A stretch of 64,000 bases of DNA from Variovorax brevis. GTDB taxonomy: Bacteria; Pseudomonadota; Gammaproteobacteria; Burkholderiales; Burkholderiaceae_C. The notes beneath the pieces were generated by a model. The model did no database searches, was not told where the DNA came from, and saw only the letters and a program-made list of their open reading frames with translations. Location of the stretch: contig NZ_JASZYG010000001.1 in assembly GCF_030317105.1 (NCBI RefSeq), forward strand, positions 806,001 through 870,000. The letters run 5' to 3'. The position numbers and the translations under genes were made by a program. Of this stretch, positions 26,202-37,179 are shown one piece after another (the first letter of the stretch is position 1; each line of letters opens with the position of its first letter).

Positions 26202-27218
26202 ATGAAACTTGGGAACCGCATGCCAGCATATCCTTCCAGCACCGCTTCTGACCAGTCAAGGGCTTGCTGGATCGTCGCGCCGGGCCGCGCCGAGATCCGC
26301 GATGAAGCGCTCGCCGCGGCAACGCCCGGCGACGTGCAGGTGCGCGCGCTGCACAGCGGCATCAGCCGGGGCACGGAAATGCTTGTGTTTCGCGGCCAGG
26401 TGCCCCCCAGCGAATTCGAACGAATGCGGGCGCCGTTTCAGGCGGGCGATTTTCCCGGGCCGGTCAAATACGGGTATGCGAGCGTCGGCACGGTGGAAGA
26501 TGGGCCGCCAGAGCTGCGCGGACGGAACGTGTTTTGCCTGTATCCGCACCAGTCGCGCTACCGCGTTGCAGCACAGGCCGTGCAATTGATTCCCGAAGGC
26601 GTGCCGCCTGCGCGCGCCGTGCTCGCGGCCAACATGGAGACTGCCGTCAACGCCTTGTGGGACGCTACGCCGCGCGTCGGCGATCGGGTCGCGGTGGTCG
26701 GCGCGGGCGTCGTGGGCTTGCTGGTCGCGTGGATGGCGAGCCGCATGCCGGGGTGTGAAGTCGAAGTGATCGACACCCATTCGCCACGACGCGCCGTCGC
26801 TGAAAAGCTGGGCCTTGCGTTCGCCAGTCCGGCTGATGCCCAGCCCGATGCCGACCTCGTCATCCACGCCAGCGGAAATGCTGAAGGCTTGACCACCGCG
26901 CTGCGGCTCGCGGCCTTCGAGGCCACGGTGCTGGAAATGAGCTGGTACGGGCAGCAGGCCGTCACGCTGCCGCTGGGCCAGGCCTTTCATTCGCGCCGAC
27001 TCGTGCTCAAGAGCTCGCAGGTGGGGCATGTCGCCACGGCGCAGCGCGCACGGTGGAGCCACGCGCGGCGCATGGCGCTGGCGTTGACGCTGCTGCGCGA
27101 GCCGGCGCTGGATGCCCTCATCACCGACAGCGCGCCCTTCGATGAATTGCCGGCCGTGCTGGCCCGCCTGTCCGCAGGCGCGCCCGACACGCTGTGCCAG
27201 CGCATCGACTACCCCTGA
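26202..27218 (+). CDS. Zinc-less MDR-family dehydrogenase (BchC-like)
   Basis: This 338-residue medium-chain dehydrogenase-fold protein keeps the dinucleotide-binding loop [19 protein letters not shown]. It lacks the catalytic zinc residues of alcohol dehydrogenases: the ligand-cysteine region reads [12 protein letters not shown] and no GHE motif is present. HSGIS-GTE is the form I recall from BchC, which oxidises a side chain on a tetrapyrrole, and from MDR proteins next to 6-carboxytetrahydropterin-synthase-like genes. It probably oxidises or reduces a hydroxyl on a biosynthetic intermediate. It starts the plus-strand arm and is followed after 23 bases by the T-fold protein. ATG at 26220 is an alternative start. 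Confidence 0.82.
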   Translation: MKLGNRMPAYPSSTASDQSRACWIVAPGRAEIRDEALAAATPGDVQVRALHSGISRGTEMLVFRGQVPPSEFERMRAPFQAGDFPGPVKYGYASVGTVEDGPPELRGRNVFCLYPHQSRYRVAAQAVQLIPEGVPPARAVLAANMETAVNALWDATPRVGDRVAVVGAGVVGLLVAWMASRMPGCEVEVIDTHSPRRAVAEKLGLAFASPADAQPDADLVIHASGNAEGLTTALRLAAFEATVLEMSWYGQQAVTLPLGQAFHSRRLVLKSSQVGHVATAQRARWSHARRMALALTLLREPALDALITDSAPFDELPAVLARLSAGAPDTLCQRIDYP

Positions 27219-27241
27219 CACGTCAACCGGAGCCATTCACC

Positions 27242-27640
27242 ATGTACAGCGTCAACGTCCGCGACCATTTCATGATTGCCCACAGCTTCCGCGGTGAAGT
27301 CTTCGGCCCGGCCCAGCGCCTGCACGGCGCCACCTATGTGGTCGACCTGGAACTGCGCCGCCCCGAACTCGACGCCGACGGCGTGGTGGTCGATATCGCG
27401 CTCGCCACCGAGGTGCTGCGCAGCGTGCTGGGCGAACTCAACCTGCGCAACCTGGATGACGACCCGGCCTTCAGGGGACAAAACACCACCACCGAGTTCA
27501 TGGCCCGCGTGATCTTCGATCGCATGGCCTTGCGCATCGCAGCTGGCGATCTGGGCGAGCATGCGAGCGGACTCATCGCCATGCGGGTGTGCCTGAACGA
27601 ATCGCACGTGGCTTGGGCGGCCTATGAAGGTGCGCTTTGA
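27242..27640 (+). CDS. 6-pyruvoyl-tetrahydropterin-synthase/QueD-fold protein with altered active site
   Basis: This 132-residue T-fold protein is the normal length for QueD. H14 (MIAHSF) and H28 (RLHGATY) match two of the three zinc ligands, but the third is A30. The catalytic cysteine position holds A24. The Asp-His pair expected near LDHHYLN reads LNLRNLD. The pterin-anchoring glutamate is retained (E120 in CLNESHVAW). Normal 6-carboxytetrahydropterin or pyruvoyl-tetrahydropterin synthesis seems unlikely; a changed reaction or a pterin-binding role is more probable. Its stop overlaps the TTG start of the glycosyltransferase. Confidence 0.85.
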   Translation: MYSVNVRDHFMIAHSFRGEVFGPAQRLHGATYVVDLELRRPELDADGVVVDIALATEVLRSVLGELNLRNLDDDPAFRGQNTTTEFMARVIFDRMALRIAAGDLGEHASGLIAMRVCLNESHVAWAAYEGAL

Positions 27641-28713
27641 CGGCAGACTTGCGTTGCAGCTTCCTGGTGCCGGGTGACCTGAATACGCGCACCGGCGGCT
27701 ACACCTATGACCGGCACATCATCGACGGGCTGCGCGCGCAGCAGTGGCAGGTGCACGTGCTTGCCTTGGGCGACGGCTATCCGGCGCCTGATGCGATGGC
27801 GCGCGAGCAGACGCGCCGCATCGTGGAGGCGCTGCCGGAGGGCACGCTTGCGGTGGTCGACGGGCTGGCGTTTGGCGTGATGGATGAGTTGGCCCGCGCG
27901 CATGCGCAGCGGCTTCGTTGGGTGGCGCTGGTGCATCACCCGCTGTCGCTGGAGACTGGCCTGGATGCGCTGCAGCAAAGCGCCCTCTTCCACAGCGAGC
28001 GCAAGGCGCTGGTGGCGGCGCGTGGGGTGATCGTGACCAGCCCCTTCACTGCGCGTGGATTGGCGGCGTTCGAGGTTCCGCTTGAACGCATCGCGGTGGT
28101 TGAGCCGGGGACGGAGCCGGCTCCTCTGGCGGCGGGTTCGGGCGGCGGCGACGCGTTGTCGCTGCTGTGTGTGGCCACGATCACGCCGCGCAAGGGCCAC
28201 GCCCTGTTGATCGAAGCGCTTGCCGGGTTGAAGGACCGGCGGTGGACCTTGCATTGCGCTGGAAGTCTCAGCATGGACGCTGGCTGCACGCGGGCGCTGG
28301 CGGAGGCCATCGACGCGCACGGATTGCAAGGGCGCGTTGTGCTGCACGGAGAGCAGGACGCGACAGGCCTTGCCGCGCTTTATGACGTGAGCGACGCGTT
28401 CGTGCTGGCCTCCTTTCATGAGGGTTATGGCATGGCGCTGGCTGAGGCGTTGGCGCGTGGTTTGCCTGTGATCAGCACCCGAGCCGGCGCGATTGCGGAC
28501 ACGGTGCCCGCTGACGCCGGCGAGTTGGTTCCGCCCGGTGATGTGGTCGCGCTGCGCGCTGCGCTTGGGCGGCTGATGGACGACACGGATTGGCGCGACC
28601 AGTTGCGCGCGGGCGCGCAGGCCGCACGGCAGCGCTTGCCTACTTGGTCGCGCAGCAGCGAAGCCTTTGCGTCGGCGCTGCTGGATGTGCGGCAACGGCC
28701 GTTTCCGGCATGA
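27637..28713 (+). CDS. Glycosyltransferase family 4
   Basis: This 358-residue GT-B enzyme has the C-terminal nucleotide-sugar motif E-x7-E as E262 and E270 ([16 protein letters not shown]). [14 protein letters not shown] near the N-terminus is typical of GT4, and [18 protein letters not shown] opens the second domain. No signal or membrane segment is present, so it acts in the cytoplasm on a soluble or membrane-face acceptor. It starts with TTG overlapping the preceding stop and ends in an ATGA overlap with the methyltransferase, so all three are coupled. The acceptor may be the small molecule made by the preceding two proteins. Confidence 0.92.
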   Translation: MTADLRCSFLVPGDLNTRTGGYTYDRHIIDGLRAQQWQVHVLALGDGYPAPDAMAREQTRRIVEALPEGTLAVVDGLAFGVMDELARAHAQRLRWVALVHHPLSLETGLDALQQSALFHSERKALVAARGVIVTSPFTARGLAAFEVPLERIAVVEPGTEPAPLAAGSGGGDALSLLCVATITPRKGHALLIEALAGLKDRRWTLHCAGSLSMDAGCTRALAEAIDAHGLQGRVVLHGEQDATGLAALYDVSDAFVLASFHEGYGMALAEALARGLPVISTRAGAIADTVPADAGELVPPGDVVALRAALGRLMDDTDWRDQLRAGAQAARQRLPTWSRSSEAFASALLDVRQRPFPA

Positions 28714-29585
28714 CGGGGTTCAGCGCCGACTGGCTTTCGTTGCGAGAGCCCTTTGACCACGCTGCTCGTTCGGCGTCTGCCGCGGAGTTGGACTTGCGCG
28801 GCCTGGCCGCACGACTGCGCAGCACTGACCCCACCCTTCGCGTGCTCGATCTCGCGTGCGGCACGGGCGCCAATCTGCGAGAACTCGCGCCGCGGCTGGG
28901 TGGCTCACAGCGCTGGGTACTGGTGGATCACGACCCGGTCCTGCTGGCCGCGCTGTCGCAGCGCTTTGCCGAATGGGCACGCGATGCGGCTCTCGTTGTG
29001 AGTACGACGGCCAATGGCCTGCGCATCGAAGGTGCGGACTGGGACGCCGAGGTGATTTCACAACGTCTGGACCTTGCGGCGTCGCTCGATGCAGCGCCCT
29101 TTCGCGACGCGCAATTGATCACTGCTTCGGCGCTGATCGACCTTGTGTCGCAATACTGGCTCGATGCCCTCCTCAACCATGCACGGGCGGCGAACGCAGC
29201 TCTGCTTCTGGCCCTGAGCGTGGATGGACGCGTGGAGTGGGAACCGCGCGACGCGGACGACGGCGCGGTGCTCAAGCTCTTCGAAATGCATCAACGTCGC
29301 GACAAGGGATTCGGTCCCGCCCTTGGCATCGGGGCACCGGGCCGTGCCGCGTCACGCCTCCAGGCGCTGGGCTACCAGGTCTCGCAGGCACGCAGCGACT
29401 GGCTCGTCGGGCCGGGCTCCAGCGCCATGCAGATCGCCATGATCGAAGGCTTGGCAGGCGCCGCTATGGAACAAGACCCGGCCGCGCGTGAGCGCATCGA
29501 CGCATGGAAATTGCGGCGCTTGGCGATTGCTGCAGTAACGTCCCTGCGCGTAGGCCACACGGATCTTTTGGCAATGCATCCCTGA
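28710..29585 (+). CDS. Class I SAM-dependent methyltransferase
   Basis: This 291-residue protein has the SAM-binding motif I VLDLACGTGANLRELA (about 45-60), then the acidic loop WVLVDHDPVLLAAL and RLDLAASLDAAPF. The rest (ALIDLVSQYWLDAL) resembles small-molecule O- or C-methyltransferases. Translation is coupled to the glycosyltransferase through an ATGA overlap. It would modify the product of that arm. The gene ends 192 bases before the convergent LacI gene; no obvious terminator is visible in that gap. Confidence 0.88.
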   Translation: MTGFSADWLSLREPFDHAARSASAAELDLRGLAARLRSTDPTLRVLDLACGTGANLRELAPRLGGSQRWVLVDHDPVLLAALSQRFAEWARDAALVVSTTANGLRIEGADWDAEVISQRLDLAASLDAAPFRDAQLITASALIDLVSQYWLDALLNHARAANAALLLALSVDGRVEWEPRDADDGAVLKLFEMHQRRDKGFGPALGIGAPGRAASRLQALGYQVSQARSDWLVGPGSSAMQIAMIEGLAGAAMEQDPAARERIDAWKLRRLAIAAVTSLRVGHTDLLAMHP

Positions 29586-29777
29586 GTCGACGCTCAAGCG
29601 CCAACTCCGCGATGCGGAAAAATGGCGCGCGAGCGCAAGGGCGCAACTGCGCCGCGCAACCGGCAGCAGTGAGTGCAGCGGCACACCACGCGGCCAGCGA
29701 ACTCGCTGAGTTGAAGGTATCGGCGTGCTGCGCCCCGAGCATCCCCGTGCCCGCGCCGCATCGCAGGCAGCCCCAAG

Positions 29778-30791
29778 CTACCCCGACTGCCGGAGCACCA
29801 ACCGCGGCTCCACCAAAAACGTCTGCCGCGCACGCCCGGGCTCCTGGATGCGATCCAGCAGAATCGCCGCCGCATGCTCGCCCAACTCCCCGGGCCGAAT
29901 GTCGATGGTGCTCAGTGGAGGATTCGAATGCGCCGCGTCCTGCACATTGTCGAAGCCCATCACCGCGAAGTCCTGCCCCGCGTGCATGCCTCGCTCTCCC
30001 AAGGCGGACAGCGCGCCGAACGCGACCACATCGTTGTAGCAAACGGCCGCCGTTGGTTGCGGCTTCTTGTCCAGTAGCGCGCTCATGGTGTCGTAGCCGC
30101 CCTTGCGCGTCGGTTGCGCCGGCACCAGCAAGTCTTCATCAAAGGCGAGTTGGTGTTCAGCCAGCGCCGCCCTGAACCCTTTCAGGCGCTGTTCCAGCAC
30201 GACACCCGTGCGGCCGCCAAGAAAACCGATGCGCGTGTGTCCTGCCTCAAGCAGATGCCGGGTCGCCGCATAGATTCCGCGTTCGTTGTCGGCCCCCGCA
30301 AAGTCGTACTTGCCGGGACCAAGCGTACGGATCATCACCACCAGCGGCATGCCCCAGGCCTCCACTTCCTTGGGCAGCGTGCGCGGCGTGCCATACGCCG
30401 GACACAGCACCAGCCCCGCCGCGCCCTGCTCGCGCATCGTGCGCAAGACCTGGTCCTGGCGTTCGACATCCTCGTTCGTGTGCGCCATCAACACGATGTA
30501 GCCCGCCTCCACCAGCTTGCGCTCGACGCCCACCAGGATCTCCGCAAAAAACGGGTTGGTGAGGTCGTTGACGATCACGCCGATGGTCTTGGACGTACGC
30601 CCACGCAGTTCACCCGCCCGGCTGTTGTAGACATAACCCAGCTTGCGCGCGGCCTCGCGTACGCGCTCGGCCGTCTCCGCCGGAATCAGCGGGCTGTTCT
30701 TGAGAACCAGCGACACCGTCGACTTGGAAACCTCGGCCGCCGCAGCGACGTCGAGGATGGTGACTGCCTTTGTCGAATTGGACTTGCTCAT
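29778..30791 (-). CDS. LacI-family transcriptional regulator
   Basis: This 337-residue repressor has an N-terminal helix-turn-helix and hinge (VTILDVAAAAEVSKSTVSLVLKNS, residues 9-32; AARKLGYVYNSRAGELRG) and a sugar-binding-fold effector domain (IGVIVNDLTNPFFAEIL, GADNERGIYAATRHLLEAGH, VMGFDNVQDAAHSNPPLSTID). It faces away from the large catabolic operon starting at 30901. A palindromic LacI-type site lies in the shared promoter region. The effector is presumably a sugar or sugar derivative imported by the ABC transporter. Confidence 0.95.
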   Translation of the reverse strand: MSKSNSTKAVTILDVAAAAEVSKSTVSLVLKNSPLIPAETAERVREAARKLGYVYNSRAGELRGRTSKTIGVIVNDLTNPFFAEILVGVERKLVEAGYIVLMAHTNEDVERQDQVLRTMREQGAAGLVLCPAYGTPRTLPKEVEAWGMPLVVMIRTLGPGKYDFAGADNERGIYAATRHLLEAGHTRIGFLGGRTGVVLEQRLKGFRAALAEHQLAFDEDLLVPAQPTRKGGYDTMSALLDKKPQPTAAVCYNDVVAFGALSALGERGMHAGQDFAVMGFDNVQDAAHSNPPLSTIDIRPGELGEHAAAILLDRIQEPGRARQTFLVEPRLVLRQSG

Positions 30792-30819
30792 CGTTTTCTA
30801 GGTGTTTTCCCGCACTTAA

Positions 30820-31923
<1,104 letters not shown>

Positions 31924-31931
31924 GAAATTCC

Positions 31932-33527
31932 ATGAAAAAAGTGATCACCGCCGAGCAGGCGGCGGGATTGGTGCGCTCTGGCGATGTCGTGAGCATCAGT
32001 TCTTCCAGCGGTCTCGGTTGTCCCGACAAGGTGCTGGCGGCCCTCGGCGCACGCTTCGACAACGAAGGCCAGCCCCGCAACCTGACCACGCTGAACCCCA
32101 TTGCCGCCGGCGACATGTACGGCATCAAGGGCATCGACCACATCGCCAAGCCGGGCCTCTTGTCCCGCGTGCTGGCCGGGTCGTACCCGAGCGGTCCCTC
32201 TTCCCTGCCGATGCCGGCCATCTGGCACATGGTCGTGGACAACCAGATCGAGGCCTACAACATCCCCAGCGGCATCCTCTACGACATGCACCGCGACGCG
32301 GCTGCAAAGCGTCCCGGCGTGCTGACCAAGGTCGGCCTCGGCACCTTTGTCGACCCGGACCTGCAGGGCTGCGCGATGAACGACGCGGCGGCCGCCAAGC
32401 CGGTGGTGCGCAAGGAGACTTTCGACGGACAGGAATGGCTCTACTTCCCGGCCATCGTGCCGCAGGTCGCGATCATCCGCGCCACGACCGCCGACGAACA
32501 CGGCAACCTGACCTACGAGCACGAAGGTGCCTTGCTGGGCGGGCTGGACCAGGCACTGGCCGCGCGCAACAACGGCGGCATCGTCATCGCCCAGGTCAAG
32601 CGCGTGGTCAAGCAAGGCAGCCTGCGTCCGCACGACGTGCACGTGCCCTGCAACCTGGTGGACTACATCGTGGTCGATCCCGACCAGTGGCAAACCACGC
32701 AAACGCCGTACGACCCGGCCATCAGCGGCGAGATCGCGCAGCCGTTTGCAACCTTCGAAGCGCAAGCCTGGGGCCCCGAAAAGGTGATCTCGCGCCGCGC
32801 CGCGATGGAGCTGGCGCACGGCCATGCCGTGAATCTCGGCTTTGGCATCTCGGCCAACGTGCCGCGCGTGCTGCTCGAAGAAGGCCTGCACGGCGAAGTG
32901 ACCTGGGCGATCGAGCAAGGTGCCGTCGGCGGCATGCCACTGCTCGGCTTTGCCTTCGGATGCGCATCGAACGCGGACGCCATCATGGCCTCGCCGAACC
33001 AGTTCACCTACTTCCAGGGCGGCGGCTTCGACGTGACCTTGCTGTCCTTCCTGCAGGTCGACGGCAACGGCAGCGTCAACGTCTCCAAGCTGGGCGCCAA
33101 GCCCTACCTGACGGCGGGCTGCGGCGGCTTCGTCGACATCACGGCGCATGCACGGCGCATCGTGTTCTCGGGCTTCTTCACGGCGGGCGCCAGGCTCGAA
33201 GTGGCCGACGGCAAGCTCACGATCCTCAAGGAAGGCAAGACGAAGAAGTTCGTCAAGTCGGCCGAGCACATCACCTTCAGCGGCGTGATCGGGCGCCAGC
33301 GCGGCCAGCGCGTGACCTACGTGACAGAGCGCTGCGTCATCGACCTCGAAGACGATGCACTGGTCGTGCGCGAGATCGCGCCGGGCATCGACCTGCAGCG
33401 CGACGTGCTCGACCAGGCGGAGATTCCGCTGCGCGTGGCCGAGGACCTTCGCCTGATGGACGCCGCGCTGTTTCGCGATGCGCCCTTCGGCCTGAAGCTC
33501 AAGGCCGGGGAGGTGCGTCGTGGCTGA
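31932..33527 (+). CDS. Acyl-CoA:carboxylate CoA-transferase (family I, fused alpha-beta)
   Basis: This 531-residue protein is of the propionate-CoA-transferase/YdiF type, in which both subunits are fused. The N-terminal half has VSISSSSGLGCPDKVLAALG. The catalytic glutamate is E328 in TWAIEQGAVGGMPLLG of the C-terminal half. The enzyme moves CoA from an acyl-CoA to a free acid via a glutamyl-CoA intermediate. It overlaps the enoyl-CoA hydratase by 8 bases, so activation and hydration or retro-aldol steps on a CoA ester are probably coupled. This is uncommon in a sugar-type operon and hints at a product acid that is processed as a thioester. Confidence 0.92.
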   Translation: MKKVITAEQAAGLVRSGDVVSISSSSGLGCPDKVLAALGARFDNEGQPRNLTTLNPIAAGDMYGIKGIDHIAKPGLLSRVLAGSYPSGPSSLPMPAIWHMVVDNQIEAYNIPSGILYDMHRDAAAKRPGVLTKVGLGTFVDPDLQGCAMNDAAAAKPVVRKETFDGQEWLYFPAIVPQVAIIRATTADEHGNLTYEHEGALLGGLDQALAARNNGGIVIAQVKRVVKQGSLRPHDVHVPCNLVDYIVVDPDQWQTTQTPYDPAISGEIAQPFATFEAQAWGPEKVISRRAAMELAHGHAVNLGFGISANVPRVLLEEGLHGEVTWAIEQGAVGGMPLLGFAFGCASNADAIMASPNQFTYFQGGGFDVTLLSFLQVDGNGSVNVSKLGAKPYLTAGCGGFVDITAHARRIVFSGFFTAGARLEVADGKLTILKEGKTKKFVKSAEHITFSGVIGRQRGQRVTYVTERCVIDLEDDALVVREIAPGIDLQRDVLDQAEIPLRVAEDLRLMDAALFRDAPFGLKLKAGEVRRG

Positions 33528-34299
33528 GTCGCTGATTCAACTCGAGCGCGACGGCGCCGTGGCCACGGTCACGCTGAACCGCCCGGCCAAACTCAACTCA
33601 CTGACGCCGGTCATGCTGGATCAACTTGAACTGGCAGCACGCGAACTGGACGCCGCCAGCGACGTGCGCATCGTCATTCTTCTCGGCGGCGGTGAGAAGG
33701 CCTTCTGCGTGGGCGCCGACATCAACGAATGGGCAGCACTGCAGCCGCTGGACATGTGGCGCCGCTGGGTTCGCCGCGGCCACCAGGTGTTCGACCAGTG
33801 GGCGCGACTGCGCCAGCCGGTCATCACGGCCATCAACGGCCATGCGTTCGGTGGCGGGCTGGAACTGGCGATCACGGGCGACATCCGGATCGCCGTCGAC
33901 AGCGCTCAGTTCGCACTGCCAGAGGCTTCCATCGCCACCTGCCCCGGCTGGTCGGGCACGCAGCGACTGGTGCAGTTGGTGGGTGCCAGCCGCGCCAAGT
34001 ATCTGGCGCTCAGCGGCACACGCCTGTCGGCTTCGGATGCACTGAATTCGGGACTGGTCCACGAAGTCGTGTCGGCGTCGGAACTCAGGCACCGCGTGAC
34101 CGCATTGGCGCGCGAGATGTCGGCCAAGGCGCCGGTCTCGTTGCAACTGACCAAGCAACTCATCAACGCCGCTGCGGGCGAAGACACGGCCGCGACCCTC
34201 GAAGCCATGGCCGGCGCGTTAGCCGCCACGACGCAAGACGCCGCGGAAGGCATCCGCAGCTTCCGCGAGAAGCGGGCTCCCAGCTACCTGGGCCACTGA
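33520..34299 (+). CDS. Enoyl-CoA hydratase/isomerase family protein
   Basis: This 259-residue crotonase-fold enzyme keeps the oxyanion-hole motif GHAFGGGLEL and both catalytic glutamates of true hydratases: E115 (GGGLELA) and E135 (LPEASI), before GWSGTQRL. It would hydrate an unsaturated acyl-CoA, or act in ring or chain cleavage. The start is GTG at 33520, inside the end of the CoA-transferase gene. The next gene, an aldehyde dehydrogenase, starts 22 bases after its stop. Confidence 0.92.
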   Translation: MAESLIQLERDGAVATVTLNRPAKLNSLTPVMLDQLELAARELDAASDVRIVILLGGGEKAFCVGADINEWAALQPLDMWRRWVRRGHQVFDQWARLRQPVITAINGHAFGGGLELAITGDIRIAVDSAQFALPEASIATCPGWSGTQRLVQLVGASRAKYLALSGTRLSASDALNSGLVHEVVSASELRHRVTALAREMSAKAPVSLQLTKQLINAAAGEDTAATLEAMAGALAATTQDAAEGIRSFREKRAPSYLGH

Positions 34300-34321
34300 A
34301 ACCTATTTCCTTGGACAACAC

Positions 34322-35830
34322 ATGAGCACCACTGAACTCTCCCCCGCCGACGCCCTCACCCGCGAACCCTTCATGGGCAAGCTGCTGATCAACGGCGCCT
34401 GGGTCGATGCGGCCGACGGCTGCACGCTGGAGCGCAAGTCTCCCGCACACGACAAGCTCGTTGCCATCTACGCGAAGGCCGGCGTCGCCGACGCAGAAGC
34501 GGCGATTGCCGCGGCGCGCAAGGCATTCGACAAAGGCCCCTGGCCGCACATGAAGGGCGCCGAACGCGCCCGCATCCTGCGCGCCGTGGCCGAAGGCATC
34601 CTGGCCCGCAAGCACGAGTTTGCGCTGATGGAAACGCTGGAGAACGGCAAGCCGCTCGCCCAGTCGCTCGCCGAGATCGAAGGCGCCGCCGACCTGTGGC
34701 ACTACGCCGCAACGCTTGCACGCAACCTGCACGGCGACAGCTACAACACCCTGGGCGAGAAGACGCTGGGCGTCGTGCTGCGCGACCCGATCGGCGTCGT
34801 CAGCGTGATCACGCCCTGGAACTTTCCCTTCCTCATCGTCAGCCAGAAGCTGCCCTTTGCCCTGGCTGCCGGATGCACCGCCGTCGTGAAGCCCGCCGAG
34901 GTGACGTCCGGCACCACCGTGATGCTCGGCGAGATCCTCATCGAGGCCGGCATTCCGGATGGCGTCGTGAACATCCTGGTCGGTCGCGGCAGCGTGGTGG
35001 GCGATGTGCTGGTGACGCATCCGGACGTGGACATGCTGTCTTTCACGGGCTCCACCGGCATCGGCAAGGAGGCGGTCGCCAAGTCGGCGCAGACCTTGAA
35101 GAAGGTCTCGATGGAGCTGGGCGGCAAGAACCCGCAGATCATCTTTGCGGACTGCGACTGGGAGGCAGCCGTCGACGCCGCCGTGTTCGGCATCTACTTC
35201 AACGCCGGCCAGTGCTGCAACAGCGGCAGCCGGATCCTGGTGCACGAATCGATTGCCGAGCGCTTCACCGCGGCAGTCGTCGAGCGTTCGAAGCTCGTGA
35301 AGGTCGGCGATCCGCTGGCGGCCGGCGTGCAGGTCGGCGCCATCACGACCGACAAGCAACTCGACACGATCCTCTCGCACATCGAGGGTGCACGCCAAGG
35401 CGGCGCAACCGTGGCGCTGGGCGGCTCGCGCATCGACACGACCGGCATGTACGTCGAGCCCACCGTCGTCACCGGCGTGACCCGCGACATGGCGATTGCG
35501 AAAGAAGAAGTCTTTGGCCCGGTGCTCGCGGTGCTGACCTTCAAGGACCTCGACGAAGCCGTCGAACTCGCCAACAGCACGCTCTATGGCCTGTCAGCCG
35601 CCGTGTGGAGCCAGGACTTCAGCACCTGCCTCAGTGCCGCGCGCCGCATCAAGGCCGGCACGGTCTGGGTCAACACCTTCCTCGAAGGCCACGCCGAACT
35701 GCCTTTCGGCGGCTACCACGAAAGCGGCATCGGCCGCGAACTCGGCCGCTTCGCGACCGAGGACTACACCGAGACCAAGACCCTGCACATGCACATCGGC
35801 GCGCGCACCGACTGGTACCTGCCGCGCTGA
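34322..35830 (+). CDS. NAD-dependent aldehyde dehydrogenase
   Basis: This 502-residue protein has N167 in TPWNFPF, E265 in [10 protein letters not shown] and C299 in [12 protein letters not shown]. It is of the large ALDH1/2-like group with broad substrates (betaine aldehyde, phenylacetaldehyde, glycolaldehyde and others). It sits between the CoA module and the sugar ABC transporter genes, presumably oxidising an aldehyde released in the pathway. [20 protein letters not shown] near the end is normal for the family. Confidence 0.93.
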   Translation: MSTTELSPADALTREPFMGKLLINGAWVDAADGCTLERKSPAHDKLVAIYAKAGVADAEAAIAAARKAFDKGPWPHMKGAERARILRAVAEGILARKHEFALMETLENGKPLAQSLAEIEGAADLWHYAATLARNLHGDSYNTLGEKTLGVVLRDPIGVVSVITPWNFPFLIVSQKLPFALAAGCTAVVKPAEVTSGTTVMLGEILIEAGIPDGVVNILVGRGSVVGDVLVTHPDVDMLSFTGSTGIGKEAVAKSAQTLKKVSMELGGKNPQIIFADCDWEAAVDAAVFGIYFNAGQCCNSGSRILVHESIAERFTAAVVERSKLVKVGDPLAAGVQVGAITTDKQLDTILSHIEGARQGGATVALGGSRIDTTGMYVEPTVVTGVTRDMAIAKEEVFGPVLAVLTFKDLDEAVELANSTLYGLSAAVWSQDFSTCLSAARRIKAGTVWVNTFLEGHAELPFGGYHESGIGRELGRFATEDYTETKTLHMHIGARTDWYLPR

Positions 35831-35874
35831 TTCCCCCCTACCCCAACCCTCACCCCCCACCTCTGGAGACAACC

Positions 35875-37119
35875 ATGAAGAAGCAGCTCATCAGCCTCGC
35901 GATTGCCGCATCCGTCGCGGTCCCCGCCCTCGCCCAGCAACAAAGCGTGGAGGTCCTCCATTGGTGGACGTCCGGCGGCGAAGCCTCGGCCCTCAACGTC
36001 CTCAAGCAAACGCTCGAGAAGCAAGGCGTGACATGGAACGACATGCCCGTGGCCGGCGGCGGCGGCGAAGCCGCCATGACGGCCGTGCGCGCACGCGTCA
36101 CGTCCGGCAACCCGCCGACGGCCGTGCAACTGCTCGGCTTCGACGTCCAGGACTGGGCGAAGCAAGGCGTGCTCGCCGACCTGAACGACCTGGCGGCCAA
36201 GGGCGGCTGGGACAAGGTGGTGCCCCCGGCGCTGCAGAAGTTCTCCAAGTACAACGGCAAGTGGATTGCCGTGCCGGTGAACCTGCACACCACCAACTGG
36301 ATCTGGGCCAACAAGGACGTGCTGGCCAAGGCCGGCGTCACCAGCGAGCCCAAGGACTTCGACGAGTTCATCGCCAGCGCCGAGAAGGTGCAAAAGGCCG
36401 GCTTCATTGCCATCGCACACGGCGGCCAGCCATGGCAGGACGCGACCATCTTCGACAGCGTCGTGCTTTCCACCGGCGGCGTGGACTACTACAAGAAGGC
36501 CTTCATCGACCTCGACGTGAAAACGCTGAACTCGCCGACCACCCTGAAGGTCTTCCAGCGCATGTCGCAGATCCGCAAGCTGGTCGACAAGGACTTCTCG
36601 GGCCGCGACTGGAACGTCGCCTCGGGCCTGGTCATCAGCGGCAAGGCCGGCTTCCAGATCATGGGCGATTGGGCCAAGGGCGAGTTCGTCAATGCGAAGA
36701 AGGTGCCGGGCAAGGACTTCAACTGCTATCGCTTCCCGGGCACGCAGGGCACGGCATCCTTCAACACCGACAACTTCGCCATGTTCAAGCTGAGCGACCC
36801 GGCCAAGACGGCGGCGCAGATGAAGATGGCTGCCGACGTGATGGACCCGGCTTTCCAGTCGTCCTTCAACGTGATCAAGGGCGCAGCGCCGGCGCGCACC
36901 GATGTGGCCGATGCAGCCTTCGACGAATGCGGCAAGAAGGCCATCAAGGACGTGGCGGAAGCCAGCAAGAACAACACGCTGGTCGGCTCCATTGCCCACG
37001 GCCACGCGGTGCCTGCCTCGATGAAGAGTTCCTTCTACGACGTGATCACGCGTCACTTCAACGGCCAGATCGACGACAAGAAAGCTGTCGCCGAACTGGT
37101 GTCGGCCGCCAGGAACTGA
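35875..37119 (+). CDS. Sugar ABC transporter substrate-binding protein (CUT1)
   Basis: This 414-residue type II periplasmic binding protein has a signal peptide ([20 protein letters not shown]) and then [20 protein letters not shown], which marks the glucose/mannose-type solute-binding group. CTCTGGAGAC precedes the ATG. It delivers a mono- or oligosaccharide, or a glycoside, to the permeases encoded just downstream. Together with the two permeases and the ATPase at 39108, it forms a complete importer in this operon. Confidence 0.94.
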   Translation: MKKQLISLAIAASVAVPALAQQQSVEVLHWWTSGGEASALNVLKQTLEKQGVTWNDMPVAGGGGEAAMTAVRARVTSGNPPTAVQLLGFDVQDWAKQGVLADLNDLAAKGGWDKVVPPALQKFSKYNGKWIAVPVNLHTTNWIWANKDVLAKAGVTSEPKDFDEFIASAEKVQKAGFIAIAHGGQPWQDATIFDSVVLSTGGVDYYKKAFIDLDVKTLNSPTTLKVFQRMSQIRKLVDKDFSGRDWNVASGLVISGKAGFQIMGDWAKGEFVNAKKVPGKDFNCYRFPGTQGTASFNTDNFAMFKLSDPAKTAAQMKMAADVMDPAFQSSFNVIKGAAPARTDVADAAFDECGKKAIKDVAEASKNNTLVGSIAHGHAVPASMKSSFYDVITRHFNGQIDDKKAVAELVSAARN

Positions 37120-37179
37120 GCGGCCTGATCGTCCCTTGAACCACGGGTGGCGAAAGCCGCCCGACCAGCGGAGCCCGCC

